The notes: generated by a model from the letters alone, not told the origin. Counted from the first letter of the stretch, positions 1 to 9,311 are shown. The stretch is 45,037 bases of DNA from Deltaproteobacteria bacterium (GCA_023487865.1 JAMDBG010000003.1:1-45037), one strand, 5' to 3'. Translations and numbers: made by a program.

Positions 1-40
1 TTCCGAAGATTTTGAACCGCTGTAGATTTCCGTTTTTCAT
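1..40 (-). CDS. 5' end of an unidentified gene, cut by window edge
   Basis: An ATG on the minus strand at 40-38 is preceded by a good ribosome binding site (GGGGGAAAC just upstream, reading on the minus strand). Thirteen codons (MKNGNLQRFKIFG) are visible before the window ends. It lies downstream of the ThDP enzyme in the same direction, about 97 bases away, so it may be the next gene of the tct operon. The fragment is too short to identify a family. Confidence 0.4.
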   Translation of the reverse strand, partial: MKNGNLQRFKIFG

Positions 41-137
41 GTTTCCCCCTTTCTTTCTCCCAATCTTTAATGACTGCTACCTCAAACACGGAACAGGGTT
101 GACAATCCCTCTTTCCGCACCCACCTTCTTAACCTTC

Positions 138-1760
138 CTATAGTTCTCGAACGGCGTCGAATTGCTGAGGATAAGGCGAAGGGTCCATCCTCGCCTCGAT
201 GAGCTTCGGCAAACCATCGGTGGAATTCAGAGCAGTGGCCAGCGCCCCCCTCAACTCATCCTCGGTTTCAACAACCCACGTCGGAATGCCGAAACACCTG
301 CCCAGGTCCATGTAATTCAACCTCGTAAAACCCGTCCCCCTTGGCACGCCGTAACCTTTTTTTACCTGCTTCACATCAATCAGGCTTAATCTGCCGTCCG
401 AGAAAATGACCATCACGATCGGCAACCTGTACTGCATCGCCGTCGCCAATTCGGGAAGGCGCATCATGAAACCCCCGTCGCCGCAAAGCGATACGACCAT
501 CCTGTCCGGATGCAGCAACTGAAGCGCCAGTGCAGCAGGTATGGCATACCCCATCGTTGCCAGACCATTGGACATGAAGAAGGTCCCCGGCAGATAGGCA
601 TCCCAGAGTTCGATGACCAGCAGTTTGTTGGCGCCGACATCGATCGTCAGTAGTGCATCCCGGGGGATCGATTCCCGTGTGGTGTTGATCACCTGCACAG
701 CCGACAAACCGTCGACGCTGAAATTGAGGACCGCTTTCGTGTTTTCCCTGTAAGCATCTATCTCAGCGGTCCGCCAGCGGGATTCTGCGTCGCCACATTG
801 ATCATAAAGACTTTTCAAGGTGGAACTGATTTCACCGACCAACTCGATATCCGCATGGTAGTTTTCTTCAACATTGGGAATCATGTCCAGATACACAATC
901 GGCTGCCGATAACTCCACTTTTTGGGAAGCAGTTCGACCGGATCCAATCCGATCGCTATGAGAAGATCACTCTTTTCAATGATCCGCTGCTCCAGGTTCC
1001 CACCCATGAACACCCCGAGAGACCAGGGATGATTGTCCGGCAGAGAACCTTTGGCCTTTGCCGTCTTGAAAGTGGGGATATTGAACCTTTCCACAAAGCT
1101 CCGCAATTGCGCAAACACTTCCCTTTTTGCCGCTGTAATTCCCAGTCCGACGATGGCGACAGGTCTTTTTGCCCTGCTGATCCTCTCCAATCCCCTCTTC
1201 AGGTCATTGGCGTCCACTTCCGGCCAGGATTCCTCATTACCGATCGCGTTTCCCGAATCCGCCACCTCGGATTGCGACAGGTTGTTCGGAAAATCGATAT
1301 GGACCGGTCCTTTTCTCGGCAGCTTCGCGATTTTGATTCCCCGGGCCAGCATTTCGGACCAATTGGTTTTCGTCAGCCCGGCCGACAGTTTGGTCACGGG
1401 CTTGAAGAGATCGGCATGATCGATCTTCTGTCGATAGGCCAACTCGACGATCTCGGCGCCATAACGATCCGTGAATGCCAGCACGGGCGATCTGTCCAGA
1501 TAGGCCTGGGCCAAACCGTTACACAGGTTCAAAGCGCCCGGTCCCAAAGTTGAAAGACAGGCACCGGGAACTCCGGTCACATCCCCGCAAACACCCGCCA
1601 TGATCGCCGCGGACGTTTCGTGCTGGGTCAGGATAAACTTTATTCCTTCGTCTTCCGACGTGTTCATCAGGTCGGCTGAGCTTCCCCCGCCCGGTATGCC
1701 GAACAGGTAGTTCACACCGGAGCCTTTTAATACTTTACTGACTCCCTGAGACATATTCAT
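138..1760 (-). CDS. ThDP-dependent enzyme, acetolactate synthase-like family
   Basis: This 540-residue protein has the three-domain layout of the ThDP-dependent decarboxylase/synthase superfamily (acetolactate synthase, benzoylformate decarboxylase and similar). The N-terminal PYR domain carries the catalytic glutamate at E48 (QHETSA), a middle domain covers roughly residues 190-320, and the C-terminal PP domain has the GDGG motif with D428. The second half of the ThDP/Mg motif reads FSDGRLSLI, with Ser454 where a metal-ligand Asn is usual. The ATG at 1760 has AGGGGAG upstream. It is the last complete gene of an operon with tctCBA and a prpF-like gene, which suggests it acts on a 2-oxo acid or activated aldehyde from an imported carboxylate. 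The substrate cannot be read from the sequence; biosynthetic acetolactate synthase is unlikely because no small subunit or ilv gene is adjacent. Confidence 0.85.
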   Translation of the reverse strand: MNMSQGVSKVLKGSGVNYLFGIPGGGSSADLMNTSEDEGIKFILTQHETSAAIMAGVCGDVTGVPGACLSTLGPGALNLCNGLAQAYLDRSPVLAFTDRYGAEIVELAYRQKIDHADLFKPVTKLSAGLTKTNWSEMLARGIKIAKLPRKGPVHIDFPNNLSQSEVADSGNAIGNEESWPEVDANDLKRGLERISRAKRPVAIVGLGITAAKREVFAQLRSFVERFNIPTFKTAKAKGSLPDNHPWSLGVFMGGNLEQRIIEKSDLLIAIGLDPVELLPKKWSYRQPIVYLDMIPNVEENYHADIELVGEISSTLKSLYDQCGDAESRWRTAEIDAYRENTKAVLNFSVDGLSAVQVINTTRESIPRDALLTIDVGANKLLVIELWDAYLPGTFFMSNGLATMGYAIPAALALQLLHPDRMVVSLCGDGGFMMRLPELATAMQYRLPIVMVIFSDGRLSLIDVKQVKKGYGVPRGTGFTRLNYMDLGRCFGIPTWVVETEDELRGALATALNSTDGLPKLIEARMDPSPYPQQFDAVREL

Positions 1761-1791
1761 GTGAACAATCTCCCCTTATGAAGAATGACGA

Positions 1792-1859
1792 CCCTGTAAA
1801 AAGTCGCAGACACCTTGAACTTGGGATGGCTTCATAAAAAGGCCGCAGGCAAGGCGCGC
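1792..1859. repeat. Partial copy of a dispersed repeat, shared with 40721-40790
   Basis: This 68-base segment between the ThDP gene and the prpF-like gene aligns almost end to end with 40721-40790, at roughly 80 % identity by eye. Shared words include GGCCGCAGGCAAGGCGCGC and CCTTGAA.TTGGGA.GGCTTC. It ends about five bases past the stop codon of the prpF-like gene. The right half of the element, with the second terminal inverted repeat, is missing here, so this looks like a truncated or decayed copy. Confidence 0.75.
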
Positions 1860-1863
1860 ACCG

Positions 1864-3003
1864 TCAAGAATAGATTTTTCTGGAAACATAAACGCGTCCA
1901 TCCATGATCCTGCGGGCCGTCCTGCCCACTGTGCAACTGACGACATGGGGTCCGCTCTTCCCAAACGTCGCTTCCACTTTCACATCCATTACCCCAGAAG
2001 GATGGCCGATGACAACCTCATTTTTCGCCGGTGCCGGTGATCCTCCGAAAACCACCCGGTTCACAACGGAATCCGGAATGACCGCCCCGATTGCCGCCGG
2101 TATTCCCGCAGTGATGGCGAATGTCTTATGCATCTTCCCCATGGCCATCACGCGGGCCAGCATGCTGACCGTTCCTTTTTCAATCTTTGCTCCGGTGATC
2201 GTCCAGTAATCCCTCGCCGGGGCGATGAACGAAATTTTCGGAATGGACTGGCTCACCTGAATCCCCATCAGTTGACCGACCTTCGTGCGGATGGCCTCCA
2301 GTTTCGTCCATACCCTCTCGTCCTGATTTAATCCCGCCGGTAGTTCATCCCCGCGGAGATTCAGTTCCTCGGCACGGACGAATGCCGTCGGATTCCCCGC
2401 ATCCACAATGGTGACTGCATATTTTTCACCTGTGTCCAGCGTCAACTCATCCACCGCATTTCCGGTGGGAAGAAGCCTCCCCGTGGTCGCCCCGCCCGGG
2501 TCCATGAAACTCAGCTCGATTCTGGCCCCGGTCCCCGGACAACCGTCAATCGCGTAATCCCCGTCCGGGAAAAACTTCCCTTTTTTCACCGGGACTTTTG
2601 CATAAATCATCTTCTTCGTATTGGTGTTATAGATTCGGACAACGGTGAAAGGTTCCACTGCTTTCACCAGCCCCTTATCGACTGCATAAGGGCCGACCGC
2701 CGAGCTGATATTTCCGCAATTGGCGGAGTAATCCACGAAGGCCTTGTCGATCCCCACGGCGCCGAACGTGTAGTTGATGTCCCGATCCGGTTCCCTGGCG
2801 GGGGCGATGACCGCCAGCTTGCTCGTGAGCGAATCGGCCCCGCCCAAGCCGTCGATCTGGCGGATATCGGGACTCCCAAATATGGACAGGATGATCCGAT
2901 CCCTCAGGGCAAGATCTCCCGGCAGGTCCTTCTCCAACAGGAAGATCCCTTTACTCGTTCCGCCCCGCATGATCGTGCAGGGAAATTGGGTTTTTAATTT
3001 CAT
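1864..3003 (-). CDS. PrpF/DUF453-family isomerase (aconitate-type isomerase or tautomerase)
   Basis: The protein of about 379 residues belongs to the PrpF (DUF453) family, which has a diaminopimelate-epimerase fold and moves double bonds in unsaturated tricarboxylates. Known members include 2-methylaconitate cis-trans isomerase PrpF, methylitaconate isomerase and 4-oxalomesaconate tautomerase. The N-terminal signature CTIMRGGTSKGIF is present, as are family-like NCGN (DYSANCGN) and GNPTAFV stretches. I chose the ATG at 3003 because GGAGAGGG lies six bases upstream and family members begin close to this signature; an in-frame ATG at 3045 would add 14 residues. No prpB, prpC or acnD is nearby, so a methylcitrate-cycle role is not supported locally. 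Downstream of tctA it probably handles the imported carboxylate. Confidence 0.85.
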   Translation of the reverse strand: MKLKTQFPCTIMRGGTSKGIFLLEKDLPGDLALRDRIILSIFGSPDIRQIDGLGGADSLTSKLAVIAPAREPDRDINYTFGAVGIDKAFVDYSANCGNISSAVGPYAVDKGLVKAVEPFTVVRIYNTNTKKMIYAKVPVKKGKFFPDGDYAIDGCPGTGARIELSFMDPGGATTGRLLPTGNAVDELTLDTGEKYAVTIVDAGNPTAFVRAEELNLRGDELPAGLNQDERVWTKLEAIRTKVGQLMGIQVSQSIPKISFIAPARDYWTITGAKIEKGTVSMLARVMAMGKMHKTFAITAGIPAAIGAVIPDSVVNRVVFGGSPAPAKNEVVIGHPSGVMDVKVEATFGKSGPHVVSCTVGRTARRIMDGRVYVSRKIYS

Positions 3004-3161
3004 CACTTCCCTCTCCATAAAGTCCGGGACATCCCCTGCCGACAATCACCGCTGTCGTCAAGGGGATTCCCCCCGGAACGCTGACCGACGACCGTATCGG
3101 CGGCGGGCATCCGACACAAACCTCAATACCCGCGAACAAGCGGGCGCGCGCTTTCCATCAC

Positions 3162-4655
3162 CTATAATCCTTGCAGCAGCTTCGGTTTCTTGAACAGAGG
3201 ATAGACGATGGAGAAAACGGCCGCTGCCAGCAGAACTGCGCTGATGGGCCGGCTCACGAGGATCAGGGGATCCCCGAGAGAGAGCAGGAGCGATCTTCTC
3301 ATGGCGAGCTCCGCCATGTCTCCCAGGACGAGTGCCAAAATGGCCGGGGCGACGGGGATGTCGAATTTCCTCATCACATAGCCGATGAGTCCGAAGGCGA
3401 ACATGACAAAGAGGTCATCCACGCTGTTCTGCAATCCGAAGGCGCCGACCACGCAAAGGACGATGATCGCGGCGGAAAAGACTGAATAGGGTAGACGGTT
3501 TAACTCCAGAAAGAACCGGATCGCCATGATCGTCAATACCAGGAGGAAGAGATTGGAGAGGAGCATTGCGACAAAGATCCCGTAGATGATGTCCGGACGG
3601 GAGGAGAGCAGCATGGGACCCGGCTGCATCCCGTGGATCATGAAAGCGGCGATCATCATGGCGGTCGTGTTGCTCCCCGGCAGCCCCAGGGAGAGCAGGA
3701 TGGTCATGGATCCGCCAGTCGAGGCGTTGTTCGAGCACTCCGCGGCCATCAGGCCATCCACGGCGCCGTGGCCGAACTTCTCCGGTTCTTTCGAGGTCCT
3801 GGCCGCCTCACCGTATGCCAGGAATGAAGCGATGGTCGCCCCGGCGCCGGGCAGGGCGCCGACGACCGTTCCGATGATCGGGGAACGGATCATTACGTTG
3901 AACCAGTTCTTCCGATAGAGGGAAAACTCGGGCATCTCGGCCCTCATGCCGCGGTATCCGACGTGCCCCTTGTACTCCTTGAAAGGCTCCTCCGCTTCGA
4001 TGAGGATCTCCGAAACAGCCAGAAGCCCCACCATCGCTGTGACAAAATTGATTCCTCCCAAAAGCAAAGTCGTATCGAAGGTGAAACGTTCCCCTCCCGT
4101 GATGCCGTCGGTCCCGATCGTCGCCAGGAAAAGGCCGAAGAAGCAGGAAAGAAATCCCTTCAGCAGAGACCCCCCCGAAAGGCTCGAAACGACGCTTAAT
4201 CCGAGGATGGTGAGGGCGAAGTATTCGGGCGGACCGAATTTCAGGGCAAAATTGGCAATCAGGGGCGTCGCCACCATCATGACCAGGACGCTGAAGATCC
4301 CCCCGTAGATGGAGCTGAGCAGAAAAATCCACAGAGCAGATGCGGCATGACCCTGCTTGGCCAGCGCATGCCCTTCGATCACGGTGGGGACCGCGGAGGG
4401 TTCACCCGGGATGCCGAAAAGGATCGACGTGATGGAACCGCCGGTGATCCCTCCACAGTAGGCGGCCACCAGCATGCAGAAGGCTGTTATCGGCGACATC
4501 GTATAAGTGAACGACAACAGAAGGACGACGCCCATCGACGTGCTGATGCCGGGCAGTGCTCCCGCCAGCAAACCCCAGAGTCCCCCCAACACCATCGCCA
4601 GGATGTTCTGCGGGAGGAGGACGATTGCAAAGGCATTCCAGTAATGTTCCCACAT
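3162..4655 (-). CDS. tctA: Tripartite tricarboxylate transporter, large membrane subunit TctA
   Basis: This 497-residue polytopic membrane protein is the TctA-type large permease subunit of a tripartite tricarboxylate transporter, a secondary transporter fed by a periplasmic binding protein. Family-typical stretches include the glycine-rich N-terminal region (GLLAGALPGIS), a second GALPGAGATIASFLAYGEA repeat near residues 265-285, and a hydrophobic C-terminal half. The length matches the family (about 500). The ATG at 4655 is preceded by GAGGTATC. It starts 18 bases after tctB, so the subunits are co-transcribed. Family substrates include citrate, tartrate, tricarballylate, glutamate and terephthalate, so specificity cannot be set from sequence alone. 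Confidence 0.93.
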   Translation of the reverse strand: MWEHYWNAFAIVLLPQNILAMVLGGLWGLLAGALPGISTSMGVVLLLSFTYTMSPITAFCMLVAAYCGGITGGSITSILFGIPGEPSAVPTVIEGHALAKQGHAASALWIFLLSSIYGGIFSVLVMMVATPLIANFALKFGPPEYFALTILGLSVVSSLSGGSLLKGFLSCFFGLFLATIGTDGITGGERFTFDTTLLLGGINFVTAMVGLLAVSEILIEAEEPFKEYKGHVGYRGMRAEMPEFSLYRKNWFNVMIRSPIIGTVVGALPGAGATIASFLAYGEAARTSKEPEKFGHGAVDGLMAAECSNNASTGGSMTILLSLGLPGSNTTAMMIAAFMIHGMQPGPMLLSSRPDIIYGIFVAMLLSNLFLLVLTIMAIRFFLELNRLPYSVFSAAIIVLCVVGAFGLQNSVDDLFVMFAFGLIGYVMRKFDIPVAPAILALVLGDMAELAMRRSLLLSLGDPLILVSRPISAVLLAAAVFSIVYPLFKKPKLLQGL

Positions 4656-4673
4656 GAGATGATACCTCGACGG

Positions 4674-5174
4674 CTAATAGAAAAGACGGCTGAATTCAGC
4701 AAAGATCCCCTCGCCCTTGGGAAATGCAATTTTGATGAATTTTGCGAAAACGAGGATCGTGATGGCGGTGACCAGTAACGGCGAGATGATCAGGACCGAT
4801 TTTCTTCTCTCTTCAAGCGCCAGGGCGAACGCAGGGATGAAAAGAAACGTCGACAGGATAAAACCGATCCAGGGCATAACGATGATATAGACGAGGAGAC
4901 AGACGATGCTGAGCGCGACTTTCCTCCGTCGCCTCCCTGCCACGGCACTCGCCTCCGGTGAGGATTCCTCAACCGCTCTGCCCTTTGCCTTGGCGATCGT
5001 CGCGATCAACCAGCACACGCTCAGGAGCACCGATACACCGAGGGAGAGCATGGGCCAGAAGCCGCTGCCCACTTCACCGAAGCGCCCGACCCCATGCAAT
5101 TTGACCGCCTCGTAAAACATGAACGAAAAAAAAGCGACGCAGAACGCGCCGAGGGCGATTTCACCTTTTTTCAT
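4674..5174 (-). CDS. tctB: Tripartite tricarboxylate transporter, small membrane subunit TctB
   Basis: A 166-residue protein with four predicted membrane segments (about residues 5-22, 38-60, 86-115 and 125-150) and an Arg/Lys-rich loop near residues 78-86 (GRRRRKV). Size, topology and position between tctC and tctA fit the poorly conserved TctB subunit, which forms the membrane complex with TctA. The start at 5174 has GAGGTATGCC directly upstream. Sequence similarity in this family is low, so the call rests mainly on context. Confidence 0.85.
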   Translation of the reverse strand: MKKGEIALGAFCVAFFSFMFYEAVKLHGVGRFGEVGSGFWPMLSLGVSVLLSVCWLIATIAKAKGRAVEESSPEASAVAGRRRRKVALSIVCLLVYIIVMPWIGFILSTFLFIPAFALALEERRKSVLIISPLLVTAITILVFAKFIKIAFPKGEGIFAEFSRLFY

Positions 5175-5252
5175 GGCATACCTCGATGATCACCGGCTTG
5201 CGGAGAAGGTTCCTGCTTCCGCAAGCCGATGCCGGATGTTGAAAAGGGAAAA

Positions 5253-6227
5253 TTACTTCACATAACCAAGATCCTTTAAAACTTCCGTGAAGAATTTGAC
5301 CTCGTCGTCCCAGTATTTTCTCGTTTCCTCGGGACCCAGGTAGCCCTGACGGGCATAAAGGTGATTATCCTGAACGAATTTCTTATAAACAGGGACATCC
5401 AGGGCCTTCTTGATCACATCGTGAAGATACTTTATCCGGTCCGGCGGTGTGCCCTTCTTCACCCCCCAGGCCCGCATCAGTCCGTGGGTGTAATTGATGC
5501 CAAGCTCCGCGCTGCACGGCACGTTCGGGAGGGCCGGATGCCGCTTTTCCATGATCACCGCGAGTGATTTGAGTTTACCGGCTTCGATCAGGGGGAGTGT
5601 CTCGGCAAGCTCTTCCACGGCGCCATGAATATGTCCGCCCATGATGGCCGCCTTGATCTCCGCCCCGGAATCGAACGGGACGAATGTCACTACCACTCCC
5701 ACTGCCTTGAAGAAAGCCACCGTCTGGATCTCCGACCACCCCCCCGGCGAGGTCCCGGCAAACTTCAGCATCTTGGGATTCTTCTTTCCATATTCGATCA
5801 GATCGGCCAGCGTCTTGAATTTGGAATCTCCGGAAATCGTCACTGCCGACGTATCCCACTGAATCCTCATGATAGGATCAAAATCCCTCAACAATTGTGC
5901 ACGAGTTTTCGGTTTGACGGCGTCGATGAGATGGGACGTGGTAATGGCGAGGACCTCATAACCGTCGGCGGGTTGCTGAGCGACATAGAGCATCCCCTTG
6001 GTCGCCCCGCCGCCCGGCATATTGGTGATCACCAGCGGAACCTTCAAAAGGGGTTTCAGTCCTTCGGCCACAGCCCTCGCCGCCGTGTCGCTCCCGCCGC
6101 CGACACCGAACGGAACGATAATCTCGATGGCCCGGTCGGGATACGCCGCCGCTGCGCTGGTTGAGATTCCCATCACACATCCGACAAGAAACAAAAACGC
6201 CATGACAAATATCTTTGTTGTCTTCAT
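5253..6227 (-). CDS. tctC: Tripartite tricarboxylate transporter substrate-binding protein TctC
   Basis: A 324-residue periplasmic binding protein of the Bug/TctC family. It has a signal peptide (Lys-rich start, hydrophobic stretch to about residue 24, then a run of alanines before YPDR). The mature protein begins with the family-typical pattern YPDRAIEIIVPFGVGGGSD, followed by TNMPGGGATKGM near residue 70. It captures a carboxylate and delivers it to TctAB. It is the first gene of the operon, with a strong AGGAGGGA site five bases before the ATG at 6227. The 78 bases before tctB could let it be expressed above the membrane subunits, but I see no clear processing hairpin. Confidence 0.93.
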   Translation of the reverse strand: MKTTKIFVMAFLFLVGCVMGISTSAAAAYPDRAIEIIVPFGVGGGSDTAARAVAEGLKPLLKVPLVITNMPGGGATKGMLYVAQQPADGYEVLAITTSHLIDAVKPKTRAQLLRDFDPIMRIQWDTSAVTISGDSKFKTLADLIEYGKKNPKMLKFAGTSPGGWSEIQTVAFFKAVGVVVTFVPFDSGAEIKAAIMGGHIHGAVEELAETLPLIEAGKLKSLAVIMEKRHPALPNVPCSAELGINYTHGLMRAWGVKKGTPPDRIKYLHDVIKKALDVPVYKKFVQDNHLYARQGYLGPEETRKYWDDEVKFFTEVLKDLGYVK

Positions 6228-6895
6228 GTCACTCCCTCCTTATCCTGATGTTATGACCCTATCGGACAGAAAAGTCCCCTTCCTACCCAACAAAGAATCC
6301 TGATCAAAACGGACGAACTCCGGGCCCACCGAATGACCCATGAACCGAACTGAATACGACTATTCGAGTAAAAATGTTTTGTTATATCGGAAATAGCAGT
6401 TTAATTTGATGCTTTATCTGGACGGTGGTTTATCTCAACGTTCTTCCCCCTGGTTCCGTAGATCCGCTGCAGAATGGATGGAACCGCACCCCCGGGTTTG
6501 GTAACACCACAATACAATCCATGTCAAGAAAATATTCCAGCCGCGAAAAACACTTTCCACCATAGCTGCGGCGCCCAAGAAAATGGATCCGGGCGCCTCA
6601 GCCAACGTAATGTAATGACCCATTCGATCGGAAGCCATTTCAACGCCCTATGGTTTGAAAAACACCGATCAGCGTTAGTGTATAAAAAAATTATCTTGAC
6701 ATGCAGGCGACATCTCCATATACTCCCGCCGCTTGCAGTCAAGCCCTTAGAGTTCCGGATATAATTTGTTGTTATTCATCAGGTTGCCCGGTCGGACGGT
6801 TAGACTCGGCCGATCGGGAAAGCAGGTTTTCGCGCACAAAAGCGTCAGCAGGAATGAAGCGAAACGCAGCTTGGATGGATTGAGCGATTATCATC
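6228..6895. other. Divergent intergenic region between tctC and nuoA
   Basis: This 668-base, rather AT-rich region separates the minus-strand tct operon from the plus-strand nuo operon. It holds the strong nuo promoter at 6696-6724 and a leader of about 165 bases. The leader includes GGAATGAAGCGAAACGCAGC at 6851-6870, which matches the right part of the dispersed repeat at 40837-40856 in 18 of 20 positions. For tctC, the only hint is a TTGACA on the minus strand at 6527-6522 without a good -10. Short open frames (for example 6474-6764) lack ribosome binding sites and family features, and I do not count them as genes. Confidence 0.6.
6696..6724 (+). promoter_or_regulatory. Sigma-70 type promoter for the nuo operon
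   Basis: TTGACA at 6696-6701 and TATACT at 6719-6724 are separated by exactly 17 bases. This is a perfect -35 and a five-of-six -10 match. Transcription would start near 6731, leaving an untranslated leader of about 165 bases before nuoA. Confidence 0.8.
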
Positions 6896-7276
6896 ATGAC
6901 TACACTAAACCAATTTTCCTCTGTCTTGCTGTTTGCCGTCGTCGCCGTCCTGTTCACTTTGATTCCCATCTTTATCGCCTATATCCTGGCGCCGCGGACG
7001 AAAGGCGTAAAGACACTCGCCACTTACGAGTGTGGGATCGAACCGTACGGCAGCGCCTGGATCCGCTACAGCATCACCTATTATATTTATGCACTGATCT
7101 TTATCGCCTTTGACGTGGATATCCTCTATCTCTTCCCCGTGGCGCTGAGCTACACGCGTGGCGGAGCGATGCACGAGTTTTACGCGCTTCTGGCATTTGT
7201 ACTCATCCTTGCTCTTGCGGTTATTTATGCATGGGGGAAAGGGGTTTTCATCTGGAAAAGGAAATTATCCCGGTAA
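6896..7276 (+). CDS. nuoA: NADH-quinone oxidoreductase-type subunit A
   Basis: A 126-residue membrane subunit of complex I with three predicted helices (about residues 10-33, 66-88 and 96-116). The conserved first loop reads [13 protein letters not shown], followed by [19 protein letters not shown], both hallmarks of NuoA; the acidic FDVD sits at the start of the second helix. It starts the operon about 165 bases after the promoter. The ribosome binding site is poor. Its 3' end overlaps the predicted start of nuoB by 46 bases, consistent with translational coupling. Confidence 0.95.
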   Translation: MTTLNQFSSVLLFAVVAVLFTLIPIFIAYILAPRTKGVKTLATYECGIEPYGSAWIRYSITYYIYALIFIAFDVDILYLFPVALSYTRGGAMHEFYALLAFVLILALAVIYAWGKGVFIWKRKLSR

Positions 7277-7740
7277 AATTCGCCATGGTGGAGAAAGTCC
7301 TCGACCTGGCAAGGGCAAACTCGCTCTGGCCGGTGACCTTCGGGCTGGCCTGCTGCGCTATCGAGATGATGTCCACCTCCATGTCCCGTTTCGACATCGA
7401 CAGGTTCGGGGCAGGCGTCTTTCGGGCCTCACCGCGCCAGGCGGATTTTATGATTGTCACCGGTACGGTCACCAAAAAAATGGCCCCCGTCCTTACCACC
7501 CTCTACGAGCAGATGCCTTCTCCGAAATGGGTCATCGCGATGGGCAATTGCGCCATCTCTGGGGGACCTTTCGTTTTCGAAGGCCAGTATAACATTGTGG
7601 AAGGCGTTGACCTTCTTGTCCCGGTCGACGTGTATGTCCCGGGATGCCCGCCGCGACCGGAAGCCCTTCTGGAGGGTTTGCTGAAACTGGAAGAAAAAAT
7701 AACGGGGACCAGAAGATTCCCCCGGGTCGAGAGTGCATAG
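7231..7740 (+). CDS. nuoB: NADH-quinone oxidoreductase-type subunit B
   Basis: This 169-residue subunit carries iron-sulfur cluster N2, which hands electrons to quinone. The four ligands are visible: tandem C41-C42 in [11 protein letters not shown]107 in GNCAISGG and C139 in PGCPPRP. The ATG at 7231 overlaps nuoA; an internal ATG at 7285 is possible, but residues 8-20 resemble the N-terminal part of other NuoB proteins, so I keep the longer form. The stop at 7738-7740 overlaps the GTG of nuoCD by one base. It belongs to the Q-module with NuoCD and NuoI. Confidence 0.95.
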   Translation: MGERGFHLEKEIIPVKFAMVEKVLDLARANSLWPVTFGLACCAIEMMSTSMSRFDIDRFGAGVFRASPRQADFMIVTGTVTKKMAPVLTTLYEQMPSPKWVIAMGNCAISGGPFVFEGQYNIVEGVDLLVPVDVYVPGCPPRPEALLEGLLKLEEKITGTRRFPRVESA

Positions 7741-9311
7741 TGAGCGGTATTGCTGAAGAGATCAAAGCGAGTGTCATGGGTGCCGAGCCGGTCGAGGTCT
7801 CCTATCCGGAAAAGGGGTATCACTGTGCCCTGGAGACAAGCCCGGATAAGCTGCCGGACATCGTAAGGTTATTCGACGAAAAACGCTTTTACCTGGAATG
7901 CCTGCTCTGCACGGATTACACCGATTATCTCGAGCTGGTCTATTTGTTTAATACGCACCTGTCACCCTGCCGCGTGAAAGTCACCCTGAAAGTCGATCCG
8001 CAGCAGCCCGTTGCCCCGAGCATGTCGTCCATTTACGCCTCCGCCTACTGGTACGAACGGGAAATCCACGAATTTTACGGCGTCCTTTTTACGGGACACC
8101 CCAACATGACGTATCTGTTCCTCCACAACGACATCCATGACTACCCCCTGCGGAAGGGCAAGGTTCCTGTCCCTCCTGAAGACAAAGAGCGGCTCGACTC
8201 CTTCAAGCCCGGCGAACAGGAGGATACCTTCTTCATCAATCTCGGCCCCCAGCACCCCAGCACCCATGGAGTGTTACGCGTCGTGCTGAAGATGGACGGG
8301 GAATACATCGAGCAGGCCGAACCGGTGCTGGGCTATCTGCACCGCATGCATGAAAAAATGGCGGAGAACAGGAGCTACCAGCAATTCCTCCCCAATACGG
8401 GACGCATGGACTACCTGGGACCGATGTCCTTCAACCTCGGGTACGTGCTGGCTGTAGAAAGATTATGCGCCATTTCCGTTCCGGATCGGGCCATATTCGT
8501 GCGGATCATCGCCACGGAGTTGAACAGGATCTGCAGCCATCTTCTGTGGGTCGGCGCTTATCTGGCCGATCTGGGCGCCCTCACCCCCTTTCTGTTCGTC
8601 TTCGACGATAGGGAACAGATTCAGGATGTCCTGGAAGGGATTACCGGATCGAGGCTGACGTACTGCTACTTCCGATTTGGAGGCCTATACAACGACGTGG
8701 ATGATCAGTTCATCGCGGGAACCAAGGCCTTCGTCAAGCGGATGTGGGGCCGTTTTTCGCTTTATGAAAAACTCGTTACGGGCAACGTCATCTTCGTCAA
8801 CCGAACCAAAGGGATCGGAACCATCACCGGGGAGCAGGCCCGGAAGTACGGCGTTGCCGGTCCGGTCCTCCGCTCCGCCGGGATCGCGTGCGATTTGCGG
8901 AAGGTGGAATCCTACTCGGCATACAATGAGATGGAATTCAATATCCCCGTGGGAGAACACGGCGATGCCCTGGACACGTATAAGATACGCATTGCCGAGA
9001 TGGAAAACAGCCTTCGGATCATAGAGCAGGCGCTTGCCAAACTACCCGGCGGCCCGTTCATGGCGGAAAAGGTTCCCAAAAAACTCAAACCACCCCGCGG
9101 CGACATCTACCAGGTCGTGGAAACGCCGCGCGGCGAGCTGGGCATATATATCGTGAGCGATGAAAGCGACAGGCCCTTGCGGATGAAGTGGCGCGTTCCC
9201 TCTTTTTCCAATCTGATGATCTTTCCGGAACTGGCCAGAGGGATGCTCCTGGCCGACGCGGTTGCCATCCTGGGGAGTCTTGACCTCGTGATACCGGAAA
9301 TAGACAGGTGA
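7740..9311 (+). CDS. nuoCD: Fused NADH-quinone oxidoreductase-type subunits C and D
   Basis: A 523-residue fusion of NuoC (about residues 1-160, with [13 protein letters not shown]) and NuoD (from about 163, with [13 protein letters not shown] near the quinone site, and [13 protein letters not shown]). Both are peripheral-arm subunits next to cluster N2. I use the GTG at 7740, which overlaps the nuoB stop; the frame is open further upstream, but those codons read through nuoB and do not resemble NuoC. Fused nuoCD is known from gammaproteobacteria and several anaerobic lineages. The 3' end overlaps nuoH by four bases. No nuoE, nuoF or nuoG follows, unlike the 13- or 14-gene operon. Confidence 0.95.
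   Translation: MSGIAEEIKASVMGAEPVEVSYPEKGYHCALETSPDKLPDIVRLFDEKRFYLECLLCTDYTDYLELVYLFNTHLSPCRVKVTLKVDPQQPVAPSMSSIYASAYWYEREIHEFYGVLFTGHPNMTYLFLHNDIHDYPLRKGKVPVPPEDKERLDSFKPGEQEDTFFINLGPQHPSTHGVLRVVLKMDGEYIEQAEPVLGYLHRMHEKMAENRSYQQFLPNTGRMDYLGPMSFNLGYVLAVERLCAISVPDRAIFVRIIATELNRICSHLLWVGAYLADLGALTPFLFVFDDREQIQDVLEGITGSRLTYCYFRFGGLYNDVDDQFIAGTKAFVKRMWGRFSLYEKLVTGNVIFVNRTKGIGTITGEQARKYGVAGPVLRSAGIACDLRKVESYSAYNEMEFNIPVGEHGDALDTYKIRIAEMENSLRIIEQALAKLPGGPFMAEKVPKKLKPPRGDIYQVVETPRGELGIYIVSDESDRPLRMKWRVPSFSNLMIFPELARGMLLADAVAILGSLDLVIPEIDR

Noticed and set aside
108-113. TTGACA as a plus-strand promoter
   Set aside because: No -10 at a suitable distance and no plus-strand gene follows.
6474-6764. 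96-codon plus-strand frame before nuoA
   Set aside because: It has no ribosome site, runs through the nuo promoter and yields a featureless product.
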